Assembly (NCBI GenBank): GCA_902796975.1
Contig: CADBRF010000168.1
Location: forward strand, 1 to 5,637
Source of the DNA: an uncultured Coriobacteriaceae bacterium
GTDB taxonomy: Bacteria > Actinomycetota > Coriobacteriia > Coriobacteriales > QAMH01
Direction: 5' to 3'
DNA: 5,637 nucleotides
Shown here: positions 5,566 through 5,637 of the stretch, piece by piece
Numbering within the stretch: the stretch's first letter is position 1
How the letters are laid out: each line of letters opens with the position of its first letter
The notes under the pieces: model-generated
Told to the model about the DNA's origin: nothing
What the model saw: the letters and a program-made list of their open reading frames with translations, nothing else
The model's database searches: none
Made by a program: the position numbers and the translations under genes

Positions 5566-5637
5566 GGCTGTATAGCTTTCACACAAGCTGCAACTGACCG
5601 ACAAGGTCAATTCAGCGAATTCGGAGAGGGCTCGAAA
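5566..5637 (+). other. Non-coding tail after cstA with two weak hairpins and a possible ribosome site for the next gene
   Basis: Two small inverted repeats follow the stop codon: AGCTT/AAGCT (5574-5578 with 5585-5589, six-base loop) and TGACC/GGTCA (5595-5599 with 5605-5609, five-base loop). Neither is followed by a run of Ts, so intrinsic termination is doubtful. A perfect palindrome CGAATTCG lies at 5616-5623. GGAGAGGG at 5623-5630 would be a good ribosome site for a gene starting just past the window, which would make transcription read on. That last point is a guess. Confidence 0.3.

Noticed and set aside
5047..5610. 187-residue minus-strand frame over the cstA 3' end
   Set aside because: It is antisense to the conserved CstA C-terminal region and rich in charged residues from reversed hydrophobic codons, with no credible ribosome site seen.

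Overview
The window reads as a chromosomal stretch from a moderately GC-rich bacterium. It uses strong GGAG-type ribosome binding sites, tight gene overlaps and frequent non-ATG starts (GTG and TTG). The gene content is a small Cys-Cys protein of a type I associate with anaerobes, an orphan MoxR/VWA pair, and a compact CstA of about 595 residues. Together these fit an anaerobic Gram-positive, and my best guess is a Coriobacteriia (Eggerthellaceae-like) genome. That placement is inference; no rRNA or other phylogenetic marker is present.

Layout: (1) At the left edge, on the minus strand, is the N-terminal part of a small protein with a Cys-Cys motif, cut by the window boundary. (2) A short divergent intergenic region (158-240) separates it from a plus-strand pair: a MoxR-type AAA+ ATPase (241-1164) and a large von Willebrand factor A (VWA) protein with a MIDAS metal site (1157-2869). 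Their reading frames overlap by 8 bases. (3) A 363-base non-coding gap (2870-3232) has an AT-rich core containing several inverted repeats. It probably carries the promoter and operators of the next unit. (4) A second plus-strand pair follows: a 182-residue protein of unknown function (3233-3781) whose stop overlaps the start (ATGA) of cstA, a carbon-starvation transporter (3778-5565). (5) The last 72 bases are non-coding and hold two weak hairpins and a possible ribosome binding site for a gene beyond the window.

How the genes may work together: AAA+/VWA pairs act as ATP-driven remodelling or metal-insertion chaperones (NorQ/NorD, CbbQ/CbbO, RavA/ViaA, CobS/CobT). Here no client enzyme is adjacent, so the target is unknown. 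The second pair looks like a nutrient-uptake unit for peptides or pyruvate, with a translationally coupled cytosolic companion protein. The most noteworthy points are the client-less AAA+/VWA pair with an Asn in its Walker A motif, and the uncharacterised companion gene fused into the cstA transcript. I see no mobile element, CRISPR array, tRNA or rRNA.
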